DNA of 64,000 nt from Lepus europaeus (taxonomy: Eukaryota > Chordata > Mammalia > Lagomorpha > Leporidae): NCBI RefSeq assembly GCF_033115175.1, contig NC_084829.1, forward strand, positions 132,156,996 through 132,220,995, in the 5' to 3' direction. Numbering within the stretch: position 1 is the stretch's first letter; each line of letters begins with the position of its first letter. Shown in pieces: positions 1 through 10,826 of this stretch. The position numbers and the translations under genes were made by a program. The notes beneath the pieces are model-generated. The model searched no databases, had not been told where the DNA came from, and saw only the letters and a program-made list of their open reading frames with translations.

Positions 1-682
1 GAATGCAACATTGAATAGCCAGTATGTTTTAGGGGATTGGTTGACAGGAGACTGTCTTTTTGGTTTTTTTAGAACCTCATAAAATGCAACTATATTCTCA
101 GTGACTGTCTGCCTATGTGGTGTGGGGAAAAGTGGAACCAAATGAGTGTAGAAAGTCTTCTATTTCAGGTTTAAAAAAACCTTTATCTGATATGCATAAC
201 TCAGAAATAACTTGTTTTGTACATGAATAGTTGAGCACTAACTATATTTTGAGCTTCTACTAATTTTGAAAAATACATGTATATGTGTAGCAACAGGACT
301 ATGTCTCACGTGCTTTATAACTAAGAATTTTCTAGTAAGAACAAAGGGAAGGTCAGTAGGGTAGCAAATGAGAGATAAGTACTAAGAATTCTAAGTTAGT
401 TTCCCCATTTTGGGGGGATATGAGGCAAGTTAAGGCCAGCTGATAATCACTGGGCAGGCACGATAGCCATTCAGGCTGGTAAAGTACTGATGTGTTTCCA
501 TGATGGTTGATTGTTAGCCATTACTCCAAGTCTCTTGAGTGCCCAGCCTGCCTCGTATCACTGCTCTGTCCCAGATCCCTTTACATACACCATTTCTTGA
601 TGATTCAGTAACTGAAGGGTCATCATCTTCCTTTAGTTGATTGGCTCCTGGAAATCAATTCCTAACCAAAAGGAAAAAAATG
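1..682. other. Unique AT-rich DNA, no gene seen
   Basis: No repeat family, splice-bounded open frame or RNA gene could be recognised here. Stops are frequent in all frames. The segment is single-copy DNA as far as can be seen by eye. Confidence 0.5.
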
Positions 683-1023
683 TTTTAAAAGATGTATTTA
701 TTTATTTGAAAGTCAGTTACACAGAGAGAGAAGCAGAGAAAGAGCGAGAGAGAGAGAGAGAGAGGTCTTCCATCCAATGGTTCACTCTCCAGTTGGCCGC
801 AGTTGCTGGAGCTGTGCTGATCCGAAGCCAAAAGCCAGGAGCTTCTTCCGGGTCTCCCACATGGGTGCAGGGGCCCAAGGACTTGGGCCATCTTCTACTG
901 CTTTCCCAGGCCATAGCAGAGAGCTGGATCGGAAGAGGAGCAGCTGGGACTCGAACCAGCATCTATATGGGATGCTGGTGCTTCAGGCCAGGGCGTTCAC
1001 CCACTGTGCCACAGCGCCGGCCC
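683..1023 (-). mobile_element. C-SINE (CSINE2-type), full length
   Basis: Read on the minus strand it opens with the tRNA-like head GGCCGGCGCTGTGGCACAG and ends in a (CT)n tract followed by TTTCAAATAAATA-like tail sequence and T-rich plus-strand DNA. The internal landmarks CATCCCATA, GGGCCATCTTCTACTGC and GAGAGCTGGATCGG are intact. The overlapping open frames of up to 133 codons are SINE sequence, not a gene. Confidence 0.93.
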
Positions 1024-1386
1024 TGAAAAAAAAAAAATTTTATCAAATACACTTCTGTGGGCAGTCTCCAAAACCTGTTCTCACATGTGTTGAGTCATTT
1101 GGTCATGATCATAAAGTGTGTGTGTGGGGAATAATTCCTTGTTCATCTTTGTCATTCAGTGTGGGGAAATCTTTATGAAGACCTCTTATTAAATACTTGA
1201 AGCATCTTTTGTGTCCAAACATATTTACAGAATATTCTCCTCATGTGTTCAAAACCACATCATTCAGATACTGGAGGAGGTTTACTGTTTTTACTTTTCT
1301 GATTGATTGAAAGGATGGATGATGTTAAAAATAAGTTTATCTTAGAACCTTGGATATTTTGCATATAAGGTGCTGAAATAAGGAAA
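1024..1386. other. Unique DNA, no gene seen
   Basis: This 363-bp interval between a C-SINE and a MIR shows no recognisable repeat or coding sequence. Confidence 0.45.
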
Positions 1387-1865
1387 TAGCCACCGCTTAC
1401 AGAGTTCCTTACTATGTGCCAAACACTGTGTGGGAGTCCTTTACCTGTCACACCTCATTTAATTCTTAGAATATCCCTATGACTTTAATGTGCTGTACAT
1501 TCTTATTTAATGCTATAACTAGTACTCCAACAGTATTTTTTTTCACTTTGTGTTGCTATATGGGGGCAAACTGTTGAAATTGTTACCTAATATATACTAA
1601 ACTGATCTTCTGTATATAAAGAGAATTGAAAATGAATCATGATGTGATTGGAAGGGGAGAGGGAGCGGGAAAGGGGAGGGTTGTGGGTGGGAGGAAAGTT
1701 TTGGGAGGGGGAAGCCATTGTAACCCATAAGCTGTACTTTGGAAATTTATATTCATTAAATAAATGTTTAAGAAAAAAAAAAGAATATCCCTATGAAATA
1801 CGCCCTTTTACCCCTCTCTTTTTACACGGAGGAAACTGGAGGTTCAGAGCAGCCAAATAACATGA
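1387..1865 (-). repeat. MIR, split by an L1 insertion
   Basis: The left part (1387-1483) carries the MIR phrases TACTATGTGCCAAACACTGTG and CTCATTTAATTCTTAGAATA. The right part (about 1797-1865) carries GAGGAAACTGGAGGTTCAGAG. The two join in the correct order once the L1 at 1484-1781 and one copy of its target-site duplication are removed. MIRs are ancient mammalian tRNA-derived SINEs with no known protein product. Confidence 0.8.
1484..1781 (+). mobile_element. L1 3' end, 5'-truncated, inserted in MIR
   Basis: This is about 298 bp of lagomorph L1 3' UTR, including the G-rich block at 1653-1710, ending in ATTAAATAAATG and an A-rich tail. A perfect 15-bp target-site duplication, AGAATATCCCTATGA, flanks it at 1469-1483 and 1782-1796. 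That proves target-primed insertion and fixes both ends. No ORF sequence is retained. Confidence 0.93.
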
Positions 1866-2399
1866 ATAACATCGGTAGCCCACGTGCGATAGTAGTAGTC
1901 CACAGGGATGCAGCCCTTGCTTTCTGTAGGGCAGTTGACATCAGCAGCTGCACTCTGTCTCTGTGTTCTGAGAAGACATTTGGGCCTGCATTTCTTCATA
2001 GGCCAGACACGAATCAAAGCCACTGGGTGCAGGTGAGGGGCTGCTCTTTGGTAGTCTTTCTTCTTGGGAAAAAGATTCTGAAATACTAGCCTGATTACTA
2101 TTGGGAGTATAAAGGTGAAAATTCAATTCGACTTTGATTTAAAGAATGAAGAAAGGTTCTTATTCACTAATCAGCTACATGCCACATCATTTCAATTTGT
2201 ATGTAAAAACTCTTTCCTTAGTTCTGGGAAACTTTAATTTACTTCTGCCGTGCTGTGGTAGTCATTGAGTAAAACAGATGAAAGTCGGTTTTTCTGGATG
2301 TTGTGCTGTTTGTTTGTTTTGTATGCGCTCTTGCCAGACACCTGGAGGACATGCCTTGGATGGGGCTATATGCCAATTACCTCTGAGGGCACAGCTGCT
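1866..2399. other. Unique DNA, no gene seen
   Basis: Nothing recognisable was found. Two overlapping antiparallel open frames near 1793-2126 extend into the MIR relic and have no family resemblance that I can identify. Confidence 0.4.
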
Positions 2400-2690
2400 A
2401 GTACTGTTTTACTTAAGATAGGTAACATTGACTGCTATGATAAACTCCAAAATCTCAGTGGGCTACCTCTGTAAAAGTCTGTCTTACTCACACCAGATCC
2501 AAAGTGGATGTTCCTGGCCAGTGAGCAGTCTGCCTTGTGGTTCTTTGGGAATCCAGATTTACTCTGCTATATTTTAGGACCCAGCATCTTCTGCTAGCTC
2601 TTCTGTGTCCAGCCAGAAAGTGAGGGCACGGAGGAAATCACATGAGAGTTTTCATAGTGCCTCAGCCTGAATTGTGGAATAAAATCACAC
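2400..2690 (+). repeat. Possible old interspersed repeat, family unresolved
   Basis: The phrase ATGATAAACTCCAAAATCTC followed by a segment about stock-like AGAAAGTGAGGGCACGGAGG resembles an old interspersed repeat that I recognise from other mammals but cannot name with certainty. Divergence is high. It could also be unique sequence. Confidence 0.3.
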
Positions 2691-3195
2691 AGGAGGCACC
2701 AGCTGTACGACTGGATCCAAGTGCAAGGGGCATGGCAGTGTCATGCGGAGGTACAGGAAGAGTTTTGGTGGCCATACAGCAGGCCCAGCCACTTTTGGGT
2801 AGAAGCTACCACCCAAAGCCTGATTCAGCAGCGGTTAGCTGTAGCAGTGCTTTATTTAAAGAAATGGGACTTCAGATTCAGAAACAAGAAGTAGGTCATT
2901 AAGAAATTCTTTGCCAATGGCGCTGTCTTCAATTTCTTCCAATTTTGTTATAAATGATTTTTCCTCCCAATTTTGAAAAGTGAATGAAACAAATCTAGAG
3001 GATGTAATGGACTCTCTTTAAAGAAACATCACATGTGGTTTTTGCCAAGAAGTTCACAGAATGTAGGAATCCTGGTGCCAATAATTAGAGAAAAACACAA
3101 GTTGAAAAGTTAACAAAGTGTCATTATCATTCAATTTGATTGTAGAGTACCATTTAACTAAATTTTAAAGATTGTGGAGGGCTGCTTGTTGTTTC
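2691..3195. other. Unique DNA, no gene seen
   Basis: The left part reads through an open frame that starts at 2642 and is 86 codons long. I recognise no protein family in it, and no splice or promoter context supports it. The rest has many stops. Confidence 0.4.
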
Positions 3196-3212
3196 TTCTG
3201 TAGAATTTTCTT

Positions 3213-3559
3213 TCTTTTTTTTTTTTTATTTTTGACAGGCAGAGTGGACAGTAGAGGGAGACAGAGAGAAAGGTTTTCCTTTTTGCCATTGGTTCACCCT
3301 CCAATGGCCGCCGCGGTAGGTGCGCTGTGGCTGGCGCACCGCGCTGTTCCGATGGCAGGAGCCAGGTGCTTATCCTGGTCTCCCATGGGGTGCAGGGCCC
3401 AAGCACTTGGGCCATCCTCCACTGCACTCCCGGGCCACAGCAGAGAGCTGGCCTGGAAGAGAGGCAACCGGGACAGGATCGGTGCCCTGACGGGGACTAG
3501 AACCCGGGGTGCCGGCGCCACAAGGCGGAGGATTAGCCTACTGAGCCGCGGCGCCGGCC
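3213..3559 (-). mobile_element. C-SINE, young subtype with doubled B-box region
   Basis: The element has the GACAGGCAGAGTGGACAG tail side and a GC-rich head ending GCGGCGCCGGCC on the plus strand. The target-site duplication is 17 bp with one mismatch (TTCTGTAGAATTTTCTT at 3196-3212, TTCTGTAGAACTTTCTT at 3560-3576). The segment CTAGTCC...CTGTCCCGG is present twice in the promoter region on the minus strand, which marks the younger subtype. Confidence 0.95.
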
Positions 3560-3587
3560 TTCTGTAGAACTTTCTTAGGAAATTTGA

Positions 3588-3708
3588 GGGGTCTTCAAAA
3601 AGTTTAAGGAAAATGACATTATGCAAAAACTATGCATGGGTTTCGAATGTTTTCTGCACCAGAGTAAACTTAGCTTTTCAATTTCTTCATGAACTTTTTG
3701 AATCATCC
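3588..3708. mobile_element. Mariner-like palindromic MITE
   Basis: About 120 bp with inverted ends: GTCTTCAAAAAGTTTAAGGA at the left and TGAACTTTTTGAATCATCC at the right. The inner phrases TTTCTGCACCAGAGTAAACTTA fit a non-autonomous mariner-type element found in several mammals. It encodes no transposase. It lies only 11 bp beyond the duplication of the neighbouring C-SINE. Confidence 0.6.
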
Positions 3709-3929
3709 AAATATACTTCCAAGAAAAGGTGCTCTACATGTCAGACAGAGCTATGCTGGTATTAGCAACAAGTAGCCTTAACTTGGCAGATGTCCAGAAC
3801 ACAAGTCTAGAAATGAAAGATTTCACTTGGTTCCATTTCTGAAATGAAGATTTTATTGAAGATACCCAAATGGAAAGTTTTTGCTTCAGATAAATCATGA
3901 TACAGTTAAAGTGGTAGAATAGTACTGTA
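3709..3929. other. Short unique interval
   Basis: No repeat or coding signal was recognised between the MITE and the L2 relic. Confidence 0.4.
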
Positions 3930-5460
3930 CCCAGCAATTAAGTGATGGTAATAGGTAAAGGGAGCAAGAATGAGAAGGAGTCCTTGAATACTGTGGTAAG
4001 GACTATGCTTTTCACTTTCACAAAAGGAGCTATTGCAAGGTTTTGAGCAGAGGAGTGACGTAACACATTGTGTTTTAAAAAGGGCCTCTGTCAGCTGTGT
4101 TGAGTGGAGAGTGAATAAAGAATGGTACAAATAGGAAGACTAGTTAGGCATTTTTTGCAGTAAGCTAAATGATTGTGATAGGGATGTGGACCCAGGGTAA
4201 TAGCAGGTGAGGTGGTAAATACTGCTTGCTTTCTGGATATATTTCGTAACTAAATCCAGCGGAGCTTCCTGTTGTATTTAAAATGGGAGAGCAAAGGAAG
4301 ATTACAGGATGAATTGCCCTGAGCCAATAGACAGATAGCGTTGCCATTTATTGTGGTAGAAAAGAGTATGGGAGGCACAATTTTTTTTATTTAGTAAATA
4401 TAAATTTCCAAAGTACAGTTTATGGATTATGATGGCTTCCCCCCCCCCATAATTTCCCTCTCACTCGCACCCCTCCCATCTCCTGCTCCCTCTCTCATTC
4501 CATTCACATCAAGATTCATTTTCAATTCTCTTTATATACAGAAGATCAGTTTAGTATATATTAAGTAAAGATTTCATCAGTTTGCACCCACACAGAAACA
4601 CAAAAGTGGGGTGTGGAGGAACTCAGTTTTTAGCAGTTCAGTTTGTGATATGTATCAGCCCATGGTAGGTGTCAAGCGCTCAGCTTGTGAGGGAAGAGGT
4701 CAGGGTGGAAATATAAATCTTGGAGTGCTAAGCAAACACAGGATACTAAAAACATGAGCCTGGATGAAATTACCTAGAGGGCAGGTAACCTCAGAGAACA
4801 GCACTTACGATGGGGTCTTGAGGAACTGCGAATTGGGAGAGGTTGTAGACCCAGAAAGGAGACCGAGAAGAAATGGATGGGTCAGGGAACGTCAGAAAAG
4901 TAGTCTTGTCTTAGAGCTGGGTTAAGTGAGGGAGCAAACATGATCTCAGGACATTGCAGTATTTACATCAGATGTTGACAACTGAACAATTAAATGATGA
5001 GCAAGGAATGACCGTGGGACCTAGCAGTGTCTAAGTTCTTGGCACTGTTGACCAAATCAGGTCCTGTGGAGTGGTGATGTGAAATGAGCTGAAGAGAGAA
5101 TGGCCGGAGTGAATTGGAGGCAGCCCCTGTAAATAGTACTCCTGGGGGTCTTGTGACAGCAGGCAGAGGAAAATGGCAGTACCGTAGGGGATAAGTGGTT
5201 TCAAGAGAGGGTTTTGAAAGATGAGAAGAGTAGTGGTTTTATTTACATAATAGTTAGTAGAAGGGGAGGGGAAGAATGAATGATATAGGAAAGAGAAGGG
5301 AGATTGGGTAAGAGGGGCTGAGAGTTGGGACACAAGCAGCGGAAGGATTGTGGTCAGAGAGGGACATTGATTCATCCCCTTCAATGGCACTGATGAGACA
5401 GAATATATTAGGAATTGAGGTTTAAGAGGAAACATGGAAAAGGCGGAAGACAATCCTTTA
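3930..5460 (-). repeat. LINE-2 (L2) relic with reverse-transcriptase region
   Basis: On the minus strand this reads as a decayed L2 ORF2 plus the sequence after it. The phrases GGTTTTGAGCAGAGGAGTGAC and TTCTGGATATATTT (plus strand) and a diverged match to the family's YADD catalytic region near 4708-4737 support the call. The part at 5031-5453 keeps a 140-codon open frame whose residues resemble L2 ORF2 (for example FQNPLLKPLIPY and LSQDPQEYYLQGLPPIHS). A younger L1 end interrupts it at 4381-4607. It is a dead fossil: the rest carries many stops and frameshifts. Confidence 0.75.
4381..4607 (-). mobile_element. L1 3' end, 5'-truncated, inside L2
   Basis: The plus strand starts with a T-run (poly-A complement) and continues through the C-rich complement of the L1 G-rich block, then ATTCATTTTCAATTCTCTTT and CAGAAGATCAGTTTAGTATA, ending at ACCCACACAGAAACACAAA. 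No clear target-site duplication was found. Confidence 0.88.
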
Positions 5461-7078
5461 GGATAGAGAGTAGCAGACTCTACATGTTAAGAAAATGTGA
5501 TAGATAGATCCCAGTGTGCTCAAAAGATTCTGAGTCAGACATCTTAAAGGAATAAGCAGAAAATAAAGGGTGGTGAATGCCTGTTTTATAAATGAATGGC
5601 AATTAGTCTATTTCCAACTGAGTTTTGCGGGAAAAGGATATTGGACATTTTCCTGAAATTTAAAAGTATTATGAGGCATTTTTGGGAACCGTGGTTTTGT
5701 GCATTTAGTAGGGGCATGTATACTCATCCGGGAAGGCCAGATTAACATTGACATAGACTTCCGCACAGTATGTGGCAAGACTAAATGAATGGTGTCGGCC
5801 AGTAGATCTTGCACTTAAAATATGAGTCTGTGAAGGGAGTGGGACTAGTTGGATAAAATACAGCCCCTAGGGAGAGCTGGAGCAGGAGGCCCGTGCATTA
5901 TGCCTTCCAGACGTGAAACGGGAAGTCAGGTTTTAATAGCTTTGACTTACAAAATTAATACCCTCCAAAGAAAATTCACCTGTTGCCAAATCTAATGCCA
6001 GGCTTTGGATTCTCACAGTACTTTCAAGTCCCTTGTTTGTTTTTGTTTCTTTCTCTTTTTTTCCCTTCTTCTGGCCAGCATCTTCTGACCTTTTAGGCAT
6101 GACTACCAAAGGGCTTGCCATCTATCTTCTTGATGAATTGTTTAATCAGAAGACCTAGAGAGGGAGAGAGAGAGAGAGGGAGAGAGAGAGAGAGAGGGAG
6201 GGAGGAGGAGGAAAGGCTGTAAATATTTCAGTTTGAATTACATGTCTCCTGGCTATGGATTCTCCTAAATTCTTTGTGTACATATAAATACCCTGTTTAT
6301 GTCTTACAATTTAGCCCACATATTTTGAAATCCAACTCTTGACAACATTCTTTTTTAGTTAGGTAAGGCTGAACGCCAGTTCTCTAAGTAGAAGTTCTGT
6401 TGACCTGAGTGCCAAGGACTTCTTATTTTCCTTCCATATACCTTCATTTTTCGAAGTAGATACCTCAAAGCTGCTAAACTTGATCTATCACACAGTCAGA
6501 TGTCAGTATTTAGCGAGTGCTGTTGCCACTAATGGTTTTTACACTTGCATTATTTTACAAAATTTACTTTAAAATCTTGTGAATTAAAGTTTCTATTCAA
6601 TGTTACTAAAACAAAGAGGCAAGAAGTTTAGAGACATTTTTTTTTTCACAGAGAATACTAAAAAATAATCCTGTATGTTGGTCGGTCTTAAGAGGAAATG
6701 GATTTAAAGATCACTCTCAAGAGCTGGCTGAAAAAAAATGTGAAAGTGTTTAGGTATATGAATGTTGGAACGTATTTTGTTTAATCCTTACTATTTGTAT
6801 TTTAAGATGATTTGTTCTCTTTATTTATTCCATATTCCTTTGGGTTCTAGTTGAGCTTATGGATGGACGAATTAAGATGTATTATTACCTTTGTTGAAGA
6901 ATGGCTTTACACTTTTATTCCTAATCATATATAGAATACATTACTCACTGTAGTCCTTCAATAGAGAAATGTGTAAATTAAAAAAAAAATTAACACTTCC
7001 CACAGTCCCACCTGCCAGAGCAACCTTAACAGCTCAACAGTTTGTATCCTCCCAGCTTTATTTCTATGTATGTATATG
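5461..7078. other. Unique DNA with a GA-rich microsatellite
   Basis: No gene was recognised. The 62- and 68-codon minus-strand frames have no family resemblance. The only repeat is the GAGAGG-type tract at about 6158-6210. Confidence 0.45.
6158..6210. repeat. (GA)n/GAGAGG microsatellite
   Basis: An almost uninterrupted purine tract of GAGA and GGGAGA units, about 53 bp long. It is not in the tail of a recognisable SINE. Confidence 0.85.
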
Positions 7079-7612
7079 AGCTACTTTAAAAACTTCATAG
7101 AAAAATGAATTAAAAGAGCTTATTTTGGCACCAGTTTTTTCTGATACGTGGAAAATGCATATTATGAAAATTCATATGCATACATTTCAAAACTGTTTTT
7201 GCACCAAAGTAAGCATTCAGCTTGCTGGTAAGATGCAGGTGGTGATGCCTGCATCCCACATCAGAGTGCCTGGGTTTGAGTCCTGTTTCCGTTTCAGATT
7301 CCAGCTTCCTGTTGATGCACACCCTGGGAGGCAACAGATGATGGCTCAGCTACTTGAGTTGCTGACACCCACGTGGGAGATCTGTACTGACTTCCTGGCT
7401 CCTGGGTTTGGCCAGACCTAGTCCCTGCCATTGCAGGCACTTGAGAAGTTAACCAGTGATGGGGAGCTCTATATGTGTGTCTATGTCTGCTTCTGTTCAC
7501 TATCTTTCTCTCTGCTTCTTGAATAAAAAACAAATTAAAAAACATGTTTTTGTACAAAAATATTCATTTTAATTCTGTTTTCCCATGAGCTTTTTGAAGT
7601 ATCCTTATATGC
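7079..7612. mobile_element. Mariner-like MITE split by a C-SINE
   Basis: The left half (7079-7208) begins CTACTTTAAAAACTTCATAG. The right half (7545-7612) ends CCCATGAGCTTTTTGAAGT. The ends form an inverted repeat of roughly 35 bp with mismatches, and each side carries an AATTAAAA/TTTTAATT inner motif. The C-SINE at 7209-7544 sits between the halves. Confidence 0.6.
7209..7544 (+). mobile_element. C-SINE (CSINE3-type, old) inside mariner-like MITE
   Basis: It has a diverged head, the landmarks CATCCCACATCAGAGTGCC and TTTGAGTCCTG, and a tail of CT-rich sequence then GAATAAAAAACAAATT. A 15-bp imperfect duplication flanks it (TGTTTTTGCACCAAA at 7194-7208, TGTTTTTGTACAAAA at 7545-7559; 13 of 15 match). 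Confidence 0.85.
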
Positions 7613-7746
7613 TTATCTTTAGGTTTTAAAGCAGAATGACCTCTAAAATAATAATTTTAGTCTGTATTTTTAATTTTAAAATAAATTAAGAATCATTTCG
7701 ATATATGTTTACCTCATTCATTTTATTATATAATGATATATTATTT

Positions 7747-8065
7747 GGGCCAATGCTGTGGCACAGTAGGTTAAACCTCTGCCTGTGGTGCCAGCATCCC
7801 ATATGGGTGCCAGTTCAAGTCCTGGCTGCTCCACTTCTAATCCAGCTCCCTCCTAATGGCGTGGGAAAACAGTGGAAGATGTCCCAGGCCTGTGCTCCCA
7901 TGTGTGAGACCCAGGGGAAACTCCTAGCTCCTGGCTTTGGATCAGCCCAGCCCCAGCCATTGTAGCCAATTGGGGAGTGAACCAGTGGACAGAAGATCTT
8001 TTTCTCTGTCTCTCCCTCTCTCTCTAACTCTGCCTCTCAAATAAATAATTTTTTTTTTAAAAAAA
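7747..8065 (+). mobile_element. C-SINE (CSINE2/3-type)
   Basis: Head GGGCCAATGCTGTGGCACAG, middle CATCCCATATGGGTGCC, tail CTCTCAAATAAATAA plus an A-rich end. The target-site duplication is GATATATTATTT at 7735-7746 against GATGTATTATTT at 8066-8077 (11 of 12). Confidence 0.93.
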
Positions 8066-8114
8066 GATGTATTATTTATTTTCTCATTGGGATTATTTAA
8101 GTTTCTCATTTTTA

Positions 8115-8438
8115 AAAAGTTTTATTTATTTATTTATTTGAAAGGCAGATTTTCAGAGAGCCAGAGGCAGAGAGAGAGAATCTTCCATCCGATGGTTCAC
8201 TTCCCAGATAGCTGCAATGGCTGGAGCTGCGCTGATCCAAAGCCAGGAGCCAGAAGCTTCTTCCCAGTCTCCCATATGGGTGTAGGGGCCCAAGCACCTG
8301 GGCCATCTTCTACTGCTTTTCCAGGCCATAGCAGAGAGCTGGATCAGAAGTAGAGCTGTTGGAACTTGAACCAGTGCCCATATGGGATGCTGGCACTGCA
8401 GGAGGCAACTTTAACCACTATGACACAGTTCCGGCCCC
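8115..8438 (-). mobile_element. C-SINE, opposite orientation to its left neighbour
   Basis: A perfect 16-bp duplication, AAGTTTCTCATTTTTA, at 8099-8114 and 8439-8454 fixes both ends. The head on the minus strand begins GGGGCCGGAACTGTGTCATAG. It lies tail-to-tail with the C-SINE at 7747-8065. Confidence 0.95.
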
Positions 8439-8477
8439 AAGTTTCTCATTTTTATTGTTACAAATAATGCTGTTAAT

Positions 8478-8575
8478 CTGGGGGAAATAACAACAGCTAT
8501 CCCATAGGTTTAATGGAATCAATCAGTACATGTATATGTGTAAAGTTTCTAAAAGAATGCCTGACATCTAAATAT
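8478..8575 (+). repeat. MIR 3' half
   Basis: The phrases GGGAAATAACAACAGCTATC, AGTACATGTATATGTGTAAAG and AATGCCTGACATCTAAAT follow the order of the MIR 3' half (AATAATAGTACCTACC, ACATGTAAAG, AGTGCCTGGCACATAG). Confidence 0.6.
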
Positions 8576-9175
8576 TTCAAAAATTATGCATTTAATATCT
8601 TTTTATTGTCATTACAAACGAATATGTCCATGTGATAAACTCCTAGAAATCAGATTATTCAATTATTTAGCATTTCCAAATTGCTCTCCAAGGAACAAGT
8701 TATAGATCCTTTGTTGGTGAATAAAGAATATTTGTTTTCTCTACACTATTTAAGTTAAACTATCAGTGGAAGTAGCACAGACATACGGAATGATGCATAC
8801 ATATTATATGGATTGGCTCAACATAGTGAGACAAAATATGTAGCCAACCCCCAATCAAGACTGTGTGCATTCCCATCACTCCATCAGCCTCACTTGATTC
8901 CCCACGGTGCTTATTAGACTCTCCCACTCCACTTTAAGCCCCATCCTATTTGTAGCACCAACCATTCATTTTATCTCCTTTTATGTCTGAGTTCTTTCCC
9001 TCAACACTGTGTTTGTATGAGATGATCATGCTTATCCCTGTTGTTCTAAGTATCCATATTCATTGATCTGTAGGTATTTTATTGTGAGAATATACATACT
9101 GTAAATCATTCGCTGCCTTTTTATATGGTTGACTATTACCCCATTAAGACTCTTCTACATGCCTTCAACATACAT

Positions 9176-9212
9176 ACACATATATATATATATATATACA
9201 TATATATGCATA
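9176..9212. repeat. (TA)n microsatellite inside old L1
   Basis: An alternating TA/CA tract replaces part of the ancient L1 sequence between the phrases CTTCAACATACATACAC and GCATATTTCTTTTGG. Confidence 0.85.
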
Positions 9213-9664
9213 TTTCTTTTGGATATTTTCCTCAGTAGAAGTGTTACTTCACTGGGTAAGTGTCCAGTCAACATTAAATGGCACTGCCAATTTTCCAAAG
9301 TCATGGTGCCAATTTATCATAGTGCCAGCAATGGAGGCCAGTACCAGTTGTATATTCTTGCCAATTCTTGGCATTACTTATTTTTAAAATTGTGGTCTTT
9401 ATGATAGGTATGTAGTGGCAAATAACAGTGGTATTTATTTTCCTTATAATTGGTGAGGTTTAACATCTTTCCTGTGGTTATTGATCCTTTGGATGTTCTC
9501 TTTTTGTGAAGCAACTTTTTAAATCTTTTTCACCTTTAAAAAAATCAAGTTGTATTTATTTGTAAGTGTTCTTTATTTTTCTGGATATATATCCTTGCAT
9601 ATATATAATATGTTATAATACATGTAACCAGAGATTTTTTTTGTCTCTTAATCATGTCTTTAGT

Positions 9665-9980
9665 ATGTTTTGGGGCAGATGGCCTAAAGGTTAAGACACA
9701 CAACTTGAGAAACCCATATCTCATGTTGGAGTGCCTGCATTCAAGTCTGGGCTGCATTCTAGTTTCTGCTTGCTTCTAATATGTACCCTGAAAGGCAGCA
9801 GGAAATGGCTCAGGTGATTGGGTCCCTACCACACTATGAAAAACCTGGATTGAGTTCCTGGCTCCCGGCTCCAGCCTGCCATATATGGCCCAAGCAGAGG
9901 TGGGCATTTGGAGACAAAATGGAAGTTCTGTCTGTCTTTTTGTGTCTCTTTGCCTTTCAAATGAAATAAATGACTAGTTC
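9665..9980 (+). mobile_element. C-SINE (CSINE3-type, old)
   Basis: Begins TTTTGGGGCAGATGGCCTAAAGG, a worn head, and ends GCCTTTCAAATGAAATAAATG. The middle retains GGCAGCAGGAAATGGCTCAGGTG. No certain target-site duplication is visible. Confidence 0.85.
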
Positions 9981-10176
9981 TTAATTTTAATAAACTCTAT
10001 TGTTTTCAAAATTTTCCTTTATAATTAGTACATATTGTGTCTTGCTTAAGAAGTCTTGGCCTACAGTCATGAAGGCATTCTCCTCTGTTTTGTACTAGAG
10101 GTTTTATTATTTTTTCTTTCTTCACTGGATTTACAGTTCATCTTTAACTGATTTTATGTGATATAAGAAAGTGGTC

Positions 10177-10826
10177 TTGGCAACTCATGACTAGATCCTA
10201 GGGAGATTACTGACGCCATAAACAAGAGTGTCAAATTGTTAAGTCAGCAACAGGAGTCACTGTGTACTTACATCTCATGTGGGATCTGTCCTTAATGTGT
10301 TGTCTAATGTGCAGTGATGCTATAACTAGTACTGAAACAGTATTTTTACACTTTGTGTTTCTGTGTGGGTGCAAACTGATGAAATCTTTACTAATTATAT
10401 ACAGAACCGATCTTCTGTATATAAAGATAATTGGAAATGAAAAAAAAAAAAACCTGGTGTTAAATTGGAAATGGCATAGAAAATTAATTAATTTTTTTTT
10501 AAAAAAATTATGTAGGATCTCTGTCTTTAATGTGCTGTACACTCTTATTTAATGCTATAACTAGTACTCCAACAGTATTTTTTCACTTTGTGTTGCTATG
10601 TGGGGGCAAACTGTTGAAATTGTTACCTAATATATACTAAACTGATCTTCTGTATATAAAGAGAATTGAAAATGAATCTTGATGTGAATGGAAGGGGAGA
10701 GGGAGCGGGAAAGGGGAGGGTTTCGGGTGGGAGGGAAGTTATGGGAGGGGGGAAGCCATTGTAATCCATAAGCTGTACATTGGAAATTTATATTCATTAA
10801 ATAAAAGTTTAATAAATGAAAAAAAA
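10177..10826 (+). mobile_element. Composite L1 end with the 3' UTR present twice
   Basis: The left segment (10177-10452) runs from TTGGCAACTCATGACTAG through ACTGAAACAG to GGAAATGAAAAAAA. After a spacer of about 50 bp, the right segment (from about 10508) repeats the stretch from TAGGATCTCTGTC to the normal 3' end. A single duplication, AAGAAAGTGGTC, bounds the whole at 10165-10176 and 10827-10838, so it behaves as one insertion. It sits inside an older L1 whose sequence resumes on the right. Confidence 0.8.
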
